Shown one piece after another: positions 8,387-17,915 of a DNA stretch of 64,000 nt. Position 1 is the stretch's first letter; the number at the start of each line of letters is the position of its first letter. The position numbers and the translations under genes are program-made. The notes under the pieces are model-generated. The model was not told the DNA's origin and did not search any database. It worked only from the letters and a program-made list of their open reading frames with translations. The stretch comes from Paraburkholderia rhynchosiae (lineage in GTDB: Bacteria; Pseudomonadota; Gammaproteobacteria; Burkholderiales; Burkholderiaceae), in the NCBI RefSeq assembly GCF_002879865.1, contig NZ_PNXY01000011.1:124001-188000 (forward strand), in the 5' to 3' direction.

Positions 8387-10984
8387 ATGCTAATACCGCG
8401 CGAAAGCATGCAGGACGTGCTGGAACGAAGCCGGTTCGCAATTCGATGGGGAGGCGCGCTCGGCCTCGTGTGCCACCCCGTCTATTACCTCGTCTGGACT
8501 TACATCCTGCCGCAGCCGTACGACAACCTGCCACTGCGTCTGAGCGCGGCGCTCATCTGCATCCCATTGATCTTTCAGGCGCGCTGGCCAAAGCGCTTCA
8601 ACCACTACCTGCTGATTTACTGGCATGTCTGTCTGATCTACGTATTGCCGTTCGTTTGCACGTTTCTCGCGGTCAGGAATTCATTCTCCACTATGTGGAT
8701 GATGACCGAGGTCATGATGATCTTCATCATGGCGCTGTGCATCGACAACCCGTTCCTGCTCATGGGCTGTATCGGCATCGGTGTATTTTCCGGGGGGTTC
8801 GCTGCGGTGGCCAGCTCGCCGGTTCCCATCGTACTGAGCACGGCCAATCAGTCGGATCTCGCGTTGCTGCCGGTCGTCGTGTTGTGCAGCATGGCCTTTA
8901 GCCATGCAATCAGCAAAGGGCGCATCTTCGTCGAAAAGAACCGGGCGCTGCAGGCACTCGCCGGCTCGATCGCCCATGAAATGCGCAACCCGCTCAGCCA
9001 GTTGAAACACGTTCTGGATCGTGTGGAAGAGACGCTGCCCGCCCTCACCGACTCGGGCCGCGTACCGGCGTTTTCGGGGGCGGGCGCGGCGCTGCTCTAC
9101 CGGCATCTCGCGCACGGGCAGTTATCGATTGAGCGCGGCCTGCGCGTGATCGCCATGACGCTCGATGAAGTCAGCGCGAAACAGATCCGCTCGGACGCGC
9201 TTACCTATCTGAGCGCGGCGGCCACCACGCGCAAGGCGCTGGACGAATACGGCTTCGCCGATAAAAAGGAGCGCAGCAAGGTCCGCCTCGTGGTGCTGGA
9301 AGATTTCACGTTCAAGATCGATGAAACCGTCTATCTGTTCACGCTCTTCAATCTGATCAAGAACGCGCTGCATCATATTGGCCCGCTTCCCTCGGCCACG
9401 CTCACGCTGACGGTGGACCGTCAGTCGATCACGGTTCGGGATACGGGCAGCGGCATCGCGCCGGAAATTCTGCCGCATCTGTTCGAGCCGTTTCGCACCG
9501 CCGGCAATTCGGCCGGCACGGGCCTCGGACTCGCCTACTGCCAGCGGGCGATGCGCGCCTTCGGCGGCAGCATCGGTTGCAAGTCGGAGGCCGGCAAGTT
9601 CACGCAATTCACGCTGCAATTTCCCGCCGTCACGGAAGGCGAGGTGGCGGAGCACGAGCGCATGATCGTCGAGCGCGCCACAGCCGTGCTCAACGGCAAG
9701 CGCATCCTGCTCGCCGACGACGACGCCGCCCATCGCGCACGCATGCGGCGCACGCTATCGAAGGTCGGCGCGGACGTGAGCGAAGCCGAAAACGGGGAGG
9801 TTGCATTGATGATGCTCCGCGAGGCGTCGCCTTACGACCTCGTGCTGATGGACGTCAACATGCCGGTGCTGGACGGCTACACAGCCACCGAAAAACTGCG
9901 TGCCGACCGCGAGCATCCGAACTGGAACGTGCTGGTCGCCGCCTACACGTCCGAGCCGGGCAATGTCGCACGCGTGCTGGCCCGCAGAGCGGGCATGGAC
10001 GACATGATCAGCAAGTCCTGCGGCCCGATGGAACTGTTCACGTCGTTGCAGGCGCTCTTCGAAAACGGCAACCGGCGCCATCTGAACCAGGGATTCGACG
10101 ACTTCTCCGGCAAAACGATCCTGGTCGCCGACGACGACAATTACAGCCGGCTCGTCGCCAAAGCCTATCTCGAGCGATTCGGCGCAAGCGTGCTCGAGGC
10201 CGAACATGGGCAGGCGGTGCTGGAGCGGCTCGACGACGATGTCGTCATCGACGCCATCGTGGTGGACATGAACATGCCGGGCATGGACGGCCTGGAAACG
10301 GCCGCTGCGATTCGCGCGCGCACCGACGCATATGCAAGCGTGCCGATCATTGCGTTGACGAGTCAATCCGACATCGGCTCCGTGCAGGCGTGCATCGCCG
10401 CGGGCATGAACGAGGTCATGGTGAAGCCGGTCCAGGTCAGCTCGCTCTATGCCTGCCTGACGAGACAGTTTGCGCAGCAACGCGGCGGCAGAACGCCGGT
10501 CGAGGTGGAACGGTCGCCCGCAGTGCCGGCGTCGGGCGAGCTGGACAACCGGCTCGTCGCGATCGACGAAAGCGATCTGCTCGACGAACATCACCTTGGA
10601 GAACTGGCGGCGCTCGGACTGCTCGACGAATCGTTCGCGAACGGCATCGAGCAGATTCGCCTGCAGATCGCGCAACTCGGTGCAAGCGTGGCGGACCGCG
10701 ATCTCGACGCGACGCACAGCGCGCTGCACCTGCTGCTCGGCGCAAGCGGCAATATCGGAGCAAAGGCGCTGCACCAGTTCGCACGGCAGATCTATCCGCG
10801 GACGCTCGAAGGCAAATGGCCCGCTGAACCCGACTGGCTGAACCGCATCAACCGGCTGGGCGAGCGTTCAGCCGACGCACTGCATCGCTATCTGGCGTCG
10901 GCCAATGCGGGTCACGCTCACCCGGACCTACCCAACGACCCAACGTCGACGAACACCAGCGGGTTCGCCGTGCGTGAGAATTAA
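8387..10984 (+). CDS. CqsS/PhcS-type membrane hybrid histidine kinase (two receivers plus Hpt)
   Basis: An 865-residue protein. Residues 20-172 hold about six hydrophobic segments whose wording (HPVYYLVWTYILPQPYDNLPLR, then WPKRFNHYLLIYW and NSFSTMWMM) closely tracks the sensor region of Vibrio CqsS, which binds alpha-hydroxyketone autoinducers. Then come a HisKA box with His197 in SIAHEMRNPLSQLK, N-box LFNLIKNAL, G1 DTGSGIAPE and G2 GTGLGLAYC; receiver 1 with Asp489; receiver 2 with Asp627; and an Hpt motif HLLLGASGNIGA with His781. The whole phosphorelay is thus on one chain. GGAGG lies 5 nt before ATG 8387. The upstream neighbour is the AAR-like enzyme; the convergent gene 12 bp downstream encodes a receiver-kinase of PhcR/PhcQ type. 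No DNA-binding output is fused. CqsS-family membership is by eye. Confidence 0.85.
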   Translation: MLIPRESMQDVLERSRFAIRWGGALGLVCHPVYYLVWTYILPQPYDNLPLRLSAALICIPLIFQARWPKRFNHYLLIYWHVCLIYVLPFVCTFLAVRNSFSTMWMMTEVMMIFIMALCIDNPFLLMGCIGIGVFSGGFAAVASSPVPIVLSTANQSDLALLPVVVLCSMAFSHAISKGRIFVEKNRALQALAGSIAHEMRNPLSQLKHVLDRVEETLPALTDSGRVPAFSGAGAALLYRHLAHGQLSIERGLRVIAMTLDEVSAKQIRSDALTYLSAAATTRKALDEYGFADKKERSKVRLVVLEDFTFKIDETVYLFTLFNLIKNALHHIGPLPSATLTLTVDRQSITVRDTGSGIAPEILPHLFEPFRTAGNSAGTGLGLAYCQRAMRAFGGSIGCKSEAGKFTQFTLQFPAVTEGEVAEHERMIVERATAVLNGKRILLADDDAAHRARMRRTLSKVGADVSEAENGEVALMMLREASPYDLVLMDVNMPVLDGYTATEKLRADREHPNWNVLVAAYTSEPGNVARVLARRAGMDDMISKSCGPMELFTSLQALFENGNRRHLNQGFDDFSGKTILVADDDNYSRLVAKAYLERFGASVLEAEHGQAVLERLDDDVVIDAIVVDMNMPGMDGLETAAAIRARTDAYASVPIIALTSQSDIGSVQACIAAGMNEVMVKPVQVSSLYACLTRQFAQQRGGRTPVEVERSPAVPASGELDNRLVAIDESDLLDEHHLGELAALGLLDESFANGIEQIRLQIAQLGASVADRDLDATHSALHLLLGASGNIGAKALHQFARQIYPRTLEGKWPAEPDWLNRINRLGERSADALHRYLASANAGHAHPDLPNDPTSTNTSGFAVREN

Positions 10985-10996
10985 CCGGCTTGGTGC

Positions 10997-12157
10997 TTAA
11001 ACCGTGCGGGTGACGGATGCCTGCTCGCCGTCGGCGTCGCGTATCCGGCCCCTGGAGCCCGGAAAACGCATCGTCACCGTGGTGCCCTCGCCGAGGGTGG
11101 ATTCGATCCGCAGGCCGCCGCCAAACGACTGCATGATACGGTTGCAAAAGATCATGCCCATGCCGTGACCGCCCTGACCCGCGTGCGTGGTGACAGGGTC
11201 GAGCAGCAGCCGCGCCTTCACCTCCGGCGCGATGCCCGGGCCGTTGTCGCGCAAGCGGATTTCCGGTTCGGGCTCGCTGATCACTTCGATGCATAGCGAA
11301 GGCGCCGGGCAACCGTCGAGTGCGCGCAATGCATTCGACATCAGCGAAGAAAGAACGAGCGCCACACAATTCGGCATTGCATGGACGACAAAATCGCCAT
11401 GCACATCGACGTCGATCCATTCGCGTTGCAACCCGGCAAACGGATAGGAATCGAGCAGCGTAGCAAGCAGCCGCGCCGCCCTGACCTCACGCACCCCGCT
11501 GCCCGACGCCGGTTGCTGGCCGCCGCTTTTATGCACGGTCGCCCAGAACGACGAGATGAGCGTCAGGCAATATTGCGCGTTGTTCAGCATCGAAGTTGCC
11601 GCGGCGCCAATCTCTCTTTGACGCTGCGGATCGTATTCCTGCGCGACGTCGTTTTCCACCGAGCGGGCAAAGAGCGAAATGGCGGCAAGCGGCGTATTCA
11701 GTTCGTGAGCGAGGAACGCGAGCGTCTCGTCCATGGCGAGCAGCCGTTGCTGACGCGTTTCGCGCTCGGCGTAGCGCGCCACCGCCTGTTTCAGCACCTC
11801 GCGCACCGAATCCATGCGAAGCGGCTTTTCGATGATGCGGAACAGGTCGCCGGTATTGAACGTTTGCAGCAGCATGTCCTTATCGGCGTAGGCAGTGACG
11901 AGGATGCGCACGATTTGCGGATACGCTTGCGCGACCTCGCGTAGCAGATGGCCTCCGTCGCGCCCCGGCATGCGAAAGTCGGTCACGAGCACGGCAATCT
12001 CGGGCCCGAGTTCCTTCAGCAGGACCATGGCCTCGTCCGCGCCTTGCGCGAGATGCACACGGTAATCGTCACTTACGGCGCGCGCGAAGTGGTGGCGCGA
12101 CATCTGGTCGTCATCGACGAACAGAATGGAAAACGGCGGTTGTATCGTGTCACTCAT
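10997..12157 (-). CDS. Receiver - histidine kinase response regulator (PhcR/PhcQ-like)
   Basis: A 386-residue cytoplasmic protein with the unusual order receiver first, kinase second. The receiver has the acidic pair in FVDDD and phospho-acceptor Asp60 in LVTDFRMPG. The linker AVARYAERETRQQRLL is probably coiled-coil. The HisKA box is FLAHELNTPLAAI (His151), the N-box SSLMSNALRAL and the ATP lid DNGPGIAPE. This layout is that of Ralstonia PhcR/PhcQ, which work with the sensor PhcS. It is convergent with the CqsS/PhcS-type kinase (12-bp gap), which makes a functional pair likely. The Hpt of that kinase could phosphorylate Asp60. No DNA-binding domain is present, so the final transcriptional output must lie elsewhere. 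Confidence 0.85.
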   Translation of the reverse strand: MSDTIQPPFSILFVDDDQMSRHHFARAVSDDYRVHLAQGADEAMVLLKELGPEIAVLVTDFRMPGRDGGHLLREVAQAYPQIVRILVTAYADKDMLLQTFNTGDLFRIIEKPLRMDSVREVLKQAVARYAERETRQQRLLAMDETLAFLAHELNTPLAAISLFARSVENDVAQEYDPQRQREIGAAATSMLNNAQYCLTLISSFWATVHKSGGQQPASGSGVREVRAARLLATLLDSYPFAGLQREWIDVDVHGDFVVHAMPNCVALVLSSLMSNALRALDGCPAPSLCIEVISEPEPEIRLRDNGPGIAPEVKARLLLDPVTTHAGQGGHGMGMIFCNRIMQSFGGGLRIESTLGEGTTVTMRFPGSRGRIRDADGEQASVTRTV

Positions 12158-12566
12158 CGTATTTCCGGCAGATCCATGGGCGGAGCGTCGACAGTTGCGG
12201 CTCGAATTGCATTTTACCGTCGCGACACAGCGGATCGGAAACGCAAAGCGTCACCTCTACCGGCAAACGGAGAACTGAAGTCAATTCGACCGGATTTACA
12301 CGCCCCCGGTAATACTGGCATTACAGATTGCCGACGATTTTTCACACATCACCAATACGATAATTACGTTCAACCGACATCGCCCTTCAGTCCCGCACTC
12401 AGCACGATATTTGCTGCATGGATTCGCACGGATATGCCTGCGCCGGTTCCTGCAGACGCCTGAAGGTGGGCGTACACTCGCGCTCAAAGCCCATGCCACG
12501 GGGCGCACCGGGCGGTTGAATGGGCCATTGTCGAACAGCGTTACCTGAGACTGAGGAGACTGGTCA
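12158..12566. other. Divergent intergenic region, no gene found
   Basis: About 409 bp separate the receiver-kinase gene (minus) from the MFS gene (plus). It includes an AT-rich patch around 12340-12375 likely to hold promoters, and GAGGAGA about 6 nt before the MFS start. No convincing ORF, RNA gene or perfect palindrome was seen. Confidence 0.5.
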
Positions 12567-13814
12567 ATGAACTGGACACGGGAACAGAGAAACGTCACGA
12601 TCGCCGCCTATCTCGGCTGGACACTCGATGCATTCGATTTCTTTCTAATGGTGTTCGTATTGAAGGATATTGCCGCGCAATTCAATACGACGATCCCTGA
12701 AGTCACATTCGGCATCATGCTGACGCTGATGATGCGCCCGGTCGGCGCGCTGATTTTCGGCTGGCTCGCGGACCGCTACGGGCGCCGGCCCACGCTGATG
12801 GTCAACATTGCGTGCTTCTCATTGCTCGAATTGCTGTCGGGCTTCTCGCCGAATCTCGCCACTCTGCTCGTGCTGCGCGCGCTGTTCGGCATCGCGATGG
12901 GTGGCGAATGGGGCGTGGGCGGCGCACTCACGATGGAAACGGTGCCGCCGAAATCGCGCGGCATCGTCTCCGGTCTGCTGCAAGCCGGCTATCCGAGCGG
13001 CTACCTGCTCGCCTCGGTCGTGTTCGGCATCTTCTATCAATACATCGGCTGGCGCGGCATGTTCTTCGTCGGCGTGCTGCCGGCGCTGCTCGTGCTGTAC
13101 ATTCGCGCGCACGTGCCGGAATCGCCGGCCTTCAAAACGCTCGAGAAGCAGGCGCGCCCTGGCCTCGTCGCGACGTTGAAGCAGAACGTGCAGTTGTCGC
13201 TCTACGCGATCGTTCTGATGACGGCCTTCAACTTCTTCTCGCACGGATCGCAGGACCTGTACCCGACTTTCTTGCGCGTGCAACATCAGTTCGACGCGCA
13301 TACGGTGTCGTGGATCACGATCACGCTGAACATCGGCGCGATCTGCGGCGGGCTCTTTTTCGGCATGTTGTCGGAGAAGATCGGGCGCAAGCGCGCGGTC
13401 TTTATCGCCGCGCTGATCGCATTGCCGGTGCTGCCGCTGTGGGCTTTCTCGAGCACGCCGGTATTGCTCGCGGTGGGCGCGTTCCTGATGCAGATCTCCG
13501 TGCAAGGCGCATGGGGTGTCATCCCCGTTCATTTGAACGAGATCTCGCCCGATGAAATTCGCGCGACCTTTCCCGGTCTCGTGTATCAGCTGGGCAATCT
13601 GATCGCGTCGGTGAACGGTCCGCTGCAAGCAAGCGCCGCCGAAGCACACGGCAACAACTATGCGCTCGTGATGGCGGTTGTGATCGGCATTGTCGCCGTC
13701 GTGATATGCGCGCTGATTCCGTTTAGCCGCGAGCGCCGCGGCATCGACATGACGCAGTCGGCCCAACATGTCGGCGCCCATCCGCAAGCAAGTCCCGTTG
13801 GAGGACAGCTTTGA
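12567..13814 (+). CDS. MFS transporter, sialate/lactate:H+ symporter (SHS) type
   Basis: A 415-residue major facilitator protein with 12 predicted membrane helices in two halves. Visible are the YLGWTLDAFDFFLMVFV first helix, loop 2-3 motif GWLADRYGRRPTLM, and GIAMGGEWGVGGALTMETVPPKSRG, all typical of the SHS / aromatic-acid and lactate transporter branch. The second-half repeat motif is GMLSEKIGRKRA. It probably imports a monocarboxylate such as lactate or pyruvate with protons; the substrate is not readable from sequence. RBS GAGGAGA precedes the ATG. It stands alone, followed by a terminator. Confidence 0.85.
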   Translation: MNWTREQRNVTIAAYLGWTLDAFDFFLMVFVLKDIAAQFNTTIPEVTFGIMLTLMMRPVGALIFGWLADRYGRRPTLMVNIACFSLLELLSGFSPNLATLLVLRALFGIAMGGEWGVGGALTMETVPPKSRGIVSGLLQAGYPSGYLLASVVFGIFYQYIGWRGMFFVGVLPALLVLYIRAHVPESPAFKTLEKQARPGLVATLKQNVQLSLYAIVLMTAFNFFSHGSQDLYPTFLRVQHQFDAHTVSWITITLNIGAICGGLFFGMLSEKIGRKRAVFIAALIALPVLPLWAFSSTPVLLAVGAFLMQISVQGAWGVIPVHLNEISPDEIRATFPGLVYQLGNLIASVNGPLQASAAEAHGNNYALVMAVVIGIVAVVICALIPFSRERRGIDMTQSAQHVGAHPQASPVGGQL

Positions 13815-13982
13815 GCGTCGAACCCGATCGCTCGCCGAAACGCTATTTCGCCGGGCGCTTATCGGGCACAATAGGCGCAAAGGCAGCTCGAACCGCACGG
13901 CGCGACGCTCGCGCCGCAGTACGTGAAAGCAGACATAACAAACGCGCGCAAGCGTAAGGCCAGCGGAGTACCCATTCATACG

Positions 13983-14014
13983 AGGCCGTTCCGATTCGTC
14001 GGGACGGCCTTTTT
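13983..14014 (+). terminator. Rho-independent terminator after the MFS gene
   Basis: A 10-bp stem (AGGCCGTTCC with GGGACGGCCT, one G-U type mismatch) with an 8-nt loop, followed by TTTTATTTT. It lies 168 bp beyond the MFS stop. The rest of 13815-14188 shows no gene. Confidence 0.75.
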
Positions 14015-14188
14015 ATTTTCGGCGCCGCCACCGCGCATCGAATCTTCATCAGATTTCTAGAGGAGTTAATCGACACGCAAGCTTGCTCACATTCACCATC
14101 CTTCTTATCCTGAAAAAAACGGCTGTTTCAAATACACATTTGAATCGCCTGTTTGCGGGCGGGGCGCCCGGCAACTGGGAGACGCAAC

Positions 14189-15130
14189 ATGGCAGGTCGC
14201 ACAACGAGTCGGCACGCCGGCGATACGAAGTCACGCATCCTCGACGCCGCCGAGGCGCTCTTCATCGATTGCGGATATGAGGCCATGTCGCTGCGCCAGA
14301 TTACTTCGCGCGCCGAAGTCAATCTTGCGGCGGTCAACTATCACTTCGGCAGCAAGGAATCGCTGATTCACTCGATGCTGTCGCGCCGGCTCGACAGGCT
14401 CAATCAGGAGCGACTCAAGCTGCTCGACCGCTTCGACGTGATGCTTGGCGAACGTCTGACCTGCGAGCATGTGCTCGGCGCGATGTTCATTCCGGCACTG
14501 CGGCTCTCGCGCGATCCGCGCGTCGGCGGCAAAGCGTTCCTGCGTTTGCTGGGCCGCGCTTATACCGACCCGTCCACCTTTATTCGCGACTTTCTGAATG
14601 GGCACTATGCGTCGGTGGCCGTGCGTTTTTTCGATGCGTTCCAGCGCGCGTTGCCGCATCTGCCGCGCGAGGAACTCGGCTGGCGCCTGCACTTCGCGAT
14701 CGGCGCACTATCCGGCGTGCTGGCGGGTGCCGATACGGACAGCCTGATCGCCGAGTTTTCGCAGGGCAAGTCGATGAACGACCTGCAACTGATCGCGCGC
14801 CTCGCCTCGCTGATGGTCGCCGCGCTGAAGGCGCCGCTGCCTGACGCGTCGCAGCTTGCCATGTTCGCCGCTGTGCTCGGGGACGCCGCGGACAACGGCG
14901 AGGAAGGCGCTATGGAAGGTTGCGCGGATGCTGGCGAGGTTGGCGAGGTTGTCAATGGAAGCCTTGCCGCTGGCGAAGCGCAGAGCGGCGACGGCTCGGG
15001 CGAGTCGTCGTCAACGGCGGCTTCGTCCGGCTCGTCCGTTCCATCTGGCCCGCCCATCTCCGGCGGCGAGCATCGCGGCGGCGCAATCGAAGCCAGTTCG
15101 TTCCAGCAGGCAATGGACGGCGCGACGTAA
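14189..15130 (+). CDS. TetR-family regulator with a long low-complexity tail
   Basis: A 313-residue protein. It has an N-terminal HTH (ILDAAEALFIDCGYEAMSLRQI, then NLAAVNYHFGSKESLI) and a C-terminal ligand domain of the AefR-like TetR_C group. From about residue 225 there is a Gly/Ser/Glu-rich tail without domain character, unusual for TetR proteins (normally 190-230 aa). An in-frame start at 14153 exists, but GGGAG before ATG 14189 and the MAGRTTSRH start fit better. It lies 169 bp upstream of fadE and the fatty-acid cluster in the same direction, so an acyl-CoA-sensing role like FadR/PsrA-type TetRs is inferred from context. Confidence 0.85.
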   Translation: MAGRTTSRHAGDTKSRILDAAEALFIDCGYEAMSLRQITSRAEVNLAAVNYHFGSKESLIHSMLSRRLDRLNQERLKLLDRFDVMLGERLTCEHVLGAMFIPALRLSRDPRVGGKAFLRLLGRAYTDPSTFIRDFLNGHYASVAVRFFDAFQRALPHLPREELGWRLHFAIGALSGVLAGADTDSLIAEFSQGKSMNDLQLIARLASLMVAALKAPLPDASQLAMFAAVLGDAADNGEEGAMEGCADAGEVGEVVNGSLAAGEAQSGDGSGESSSTAASSGSSVPSGPPISGGEHRGGAIEASSFQQAMDGAT

Positions 15131-15299
15131 AAGCCGCGCGCCGTCGGCCGTGAAAGCGGCGCCATCACGGGCCGTTTTACAGATGCAGGCGGAACGCAGG
15201 ATTTCGCGGAACCACCGAAGCACAACATCAACAAAAACGTGAACCGTCCGCACGCTGTGGATGCGTTCGCACGCACCGTCGAAACAGGGAGAAAGCGTC

Positions 15300-17798
15300 A
15301 TGTCGTGGTTCGTCTTGCTGCTGGTGATCGCCGCTTTTGCACTCGTCTATGTTCAGGCGCGAGCGCTCTGGTGGCTGGCCTTCATGATCGTCTGGGTCGC
15401 GGCGGCGCGTATGACGGGAGCGGCGGGCGTGACGGCAACCACGCTCTTGACCATCGTACTGGTACTGCCCGCGCTCGTGCTCGCGTTCAAGCCGTTGCGC
15501 CGTGCGTGGCTCGCTAAGCCGGTGCTCGACGTGTTCCGCAAGATCCTGCCGGAAATGTCGCCGACGGAGCGCGACGCGATCGAAGCCGGCACGGTCTGGT
15601 GGGACGCCGAACTGTTTTCCGGACGCCCGCATTGGGACAAGCTGCTCGGCTACGGTCCGGCGACACTGACGGTCGAAGAACAGGCGTTCCTCGACAACGA
15701 ATGCGAGCAGTTGTGCGATCTCGCGAACGACTGGGAAACCACGATGCTGTGGCAGGACCTGTCGCCGCAAGCCTGGCAGTTCATCAAGGAGCGCGGCTTT
15801 CTGGGCATGATCATTCCGAAGCAGTACGGCGGCAAGCAGTTCTCCGCGTACGCGCATTCGCAGGTCATCATGAAGCTGGCCACGCGCTGCTCGGCCGCCG
15901 CCGTTTCGGTGATGGTGCCTAACTCGCTCGGCCCTGCCGAACTGCTGATGCACTACGGCACCGACGAGCAGAAGAACCACTATCTGCCGCGGCTCGCGCG
16001 CGGCGAAGAAATCCCCTGCTTCGCGCTGACGAGCCCTTACGCCGGCTCGGACGCCGCTGCGATTCCCGACGTCGGCATCGTCTGCAAGGGCGTGTTCGAA
16101 GGCCGCGAGACGCTCGGCTTTCGCGTCACGTGGGACAAACGCTACATCACACTCGGGCCGATCGCGACCGTGCTCGGGCTCGCGTTTCGCGCGCTCGATC
16201 CCGATCGCCTGCTCGGCTCGAACGACGAACCCGGCATCACGTGCGCATTGATTCCGACCGGTCATCCGGGGGTGAACATCGGCCGCCGCCATTGGCCGCT
16301 GAACGCAGTATTTCAGAACGGCCCGAACTCCGGCAAAGACGTCTTCATTCCGCTCGACTGGGTGATCGGCGGACGCGCGCAAGTGGGCAACGGCTGGCGC
16401 ATGCTGATGGAATGTCTCGCGGCGGGCCGCGCGATTTCGCTGCCGTCGTCGAATGTCGGGATGGCGAAGATCGCCGTGCGCGGCACCGGCGCGTATGCCG
16501 CGATTCGCCGCCAGTTCCGCACCGCCGTGGGCAAGTTCGAAGGCGTGCAGGAAGCGCTCGGCCGCATGGGCGGCAACCTCTATGTGATGGACGCCGCGCG
16601 GCGCCTGTCCGCGCATGCGGTGGACCTCGGCGAAAAGCCCTCGGTGATTTCGGCAATCGCCAAATACCACATCACCGAACGCGCTCGCATGGTGATCAAC
16701 GACGCCATGGACGTCACCGCCGGCAAGGGCATTTGCATGGGGCCGTCCAACTTTCTGGCGCGCGCGTACCAGCAGGTGCCGATCTCGATCACTGTGGAAG
16801 GCGCGAACATCCTCACGCGCTGCCTGATTATCTTCGGCCAGGGCGCAATTCGCTGTCATCCGTATGTGCTGAAGGAAATGAGCGCGACGCGCGAAACGGA
16901 CCGCGCCAAAGCGCTGCGCGATTTCGATGACGCGTTCTTCGGCCACGTCAGTTTCACGCTCTCGAACGTGGCGCGCAGCGTCGTCTACGGCATCACGGGC
17001 AGCGCCTTCATCGCGAGGCCGCGCGCCGCTCATGCGCCGCTGCACGCGTACTATCGCGCGGCGACCCGCCTCGCCACGGTGTTCGCGTTGCTCGCGGACG
17101 TGTCGATGTTCGTGCTCGGCAGCGATCTGAAACGTCGTGAACGGATCTCGGCACGTCTTGGCGACGTGCTCTCGCAGCTTTATCTGATCTCCGCGACGCT
17201 CAAGCGTTTCGAGGACGAAGGCCGTCAGGACGACGACCTGCCGCTCGTGCGCTGGGGCGTCGAAGACTCGCTGTACCGTGCGCAACAGGCGCTCGACGGC
17301 GCGCTCGCGAACTATCCGAACCGCTTCGCCGCCGGCCTCGTGCGTGTGCTCGCGTTCCCCTTCGGCTTGCCGCACCGCGAACCGTCCGACCGCCTCGGCA
17401 GCGAGATTGCCGAGCTGATGCAGACGCCCGGCGCGGCGCGTAACCGTCTGCTGTCGGACTCGTACGTGCCGCATCCCGACGTCGATGCGCTCGGTTACGG
17501 CGAACTCGCGTTCGAGCTGAACCCGCGCTCCACGCAGATCGAGCAGAAGCTGCGCGAAGCGGTAAAACAACGGCTTCTGGAACCGATGCCGCAGAGCCTC
17601 GCGCAACTCGCCGCATGGGCCGATGCCGCGCTGCAAAAAAGCCTGATCGATGCCGACGAGCGGCGCGTGCTCGATGATTACGCGCGCTATGCCGCGCAGG
17701 TCGTGAAGGTCGACGACTTTCCTGCCGACTTCGACATGCTTGCGGGTCTGCAGAAACGCAAGGAGGCGCTCGACAAAGCCCTCGAAGTGACAGCCTGA
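15300..17798 (+). CDS. fadE: Acyl-CoA dehydrogenase, FadE type
   Basis: An 832-residue protein, matching the large E. coli-type FadE (about 814 aa) rather than ordinary 380-aa acyl-CoA dehydrogenases. It begins with two or three hydrophobic helices (residues 1-65). The dehydrogenase core follows with FLGMIIPKQYGGKQFSAYAH, CFALTSPYAGSDAA, AVGKFEGVQEALGRMGGN and GKGICMGPSNFLARAYQ. A C-terminal DUF1974-like helical domain is included. It catalyses the first FAD-dependent step of beta-oxidation, probably at the inner membrane face. GGGAG before ATG 15300 decides the start over an upstream in-frame codon at 15261. It is the first gene of the beta-oxidation cluster. Confidence 0.93.
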   Translation: MSWFVLLLVIAAFALVYVQARALWWLAFMIVWVAAARMTGAAGVTATTLLTIVLVLPALVLAFKPLRRAWLAKPVLDVFRKILPEMSPTERDAIEAGTVWWDAELFSGRPHWDKLLGYGPATLTVEEQAFLDNECEQLCDLANDWETTMLWQDLSPQAWQFIKERGFLGMIIPKQYGGKQFSAYAHSQVIMKLATRCSAAAVSVMVPNSLGPAELLMHYGTDEQKNHYLPRLARGEEIPCFALTSPYAGSDAAAIPDVGIVCKGVFEGRETLGFRVTWDKRYITLGPIATVLGLAFRALDPDRLLGSNDEPGITCALIPTGHPGVNIGRRHWPLNAVFQNGPNSGKDVFIPLDWVIGGRAQVGNGWRMLMECLAAGRAISLPSSNVGMAKIAVRGTGAYAAIRRQFRTAVGKFEGVQEALGRMGGNLYVMDAARRLSAHAVDLGEKPSVISAIAKYHITERARMVINDAMDVTAGKGICMGPSNFLARAYQQVPISITVEGANILTRCLIIFGQGAIRCHPYVLKEMSATRETDRAKALRDFDDAFFGHVSFTLSNVARSVVYGITGSAFIARPRAAHAPLHAYYRAATRLATVFALLADVSMFVLGSDLKRRERISARLGDVLSQLYLISATLKRFEDEGRQDDDLPLVRWGVEDSLYRAQQALDGALANYPNRFAAGLVRVLAFPFGLPHREPSDRLGSEIAELMQTPGAARNRLLSDSYVPHPDVDALGYGELAFELNPRSTQIEQKLREAVKQRLLEPMPQSLAQLAAWADAALQKSLIDADERRVLDDYARYAAQVVKVDDFPADFDMLAGLQKRKEALDKALEVTA

Positions 17799-17915
17799 TG
17801 TCGACCGGCGCGTGTACCAACCGCGTGAAAAAACCTCGCTGCGAGGCACGCCGATGCGCCAGACTCAGTGCACACTGACAGACGTCCGGGCGTGCCCAGC
17901 GGAGCAACGAACAAT

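Noticed and set aside
15228..17849. An 873-codon minus-strand frame across fadE
   Set aside because: It is the antisense shadow of fadE: Arg/His/Ala-rich, no domain, no RBS. High GC makes such open frames common.
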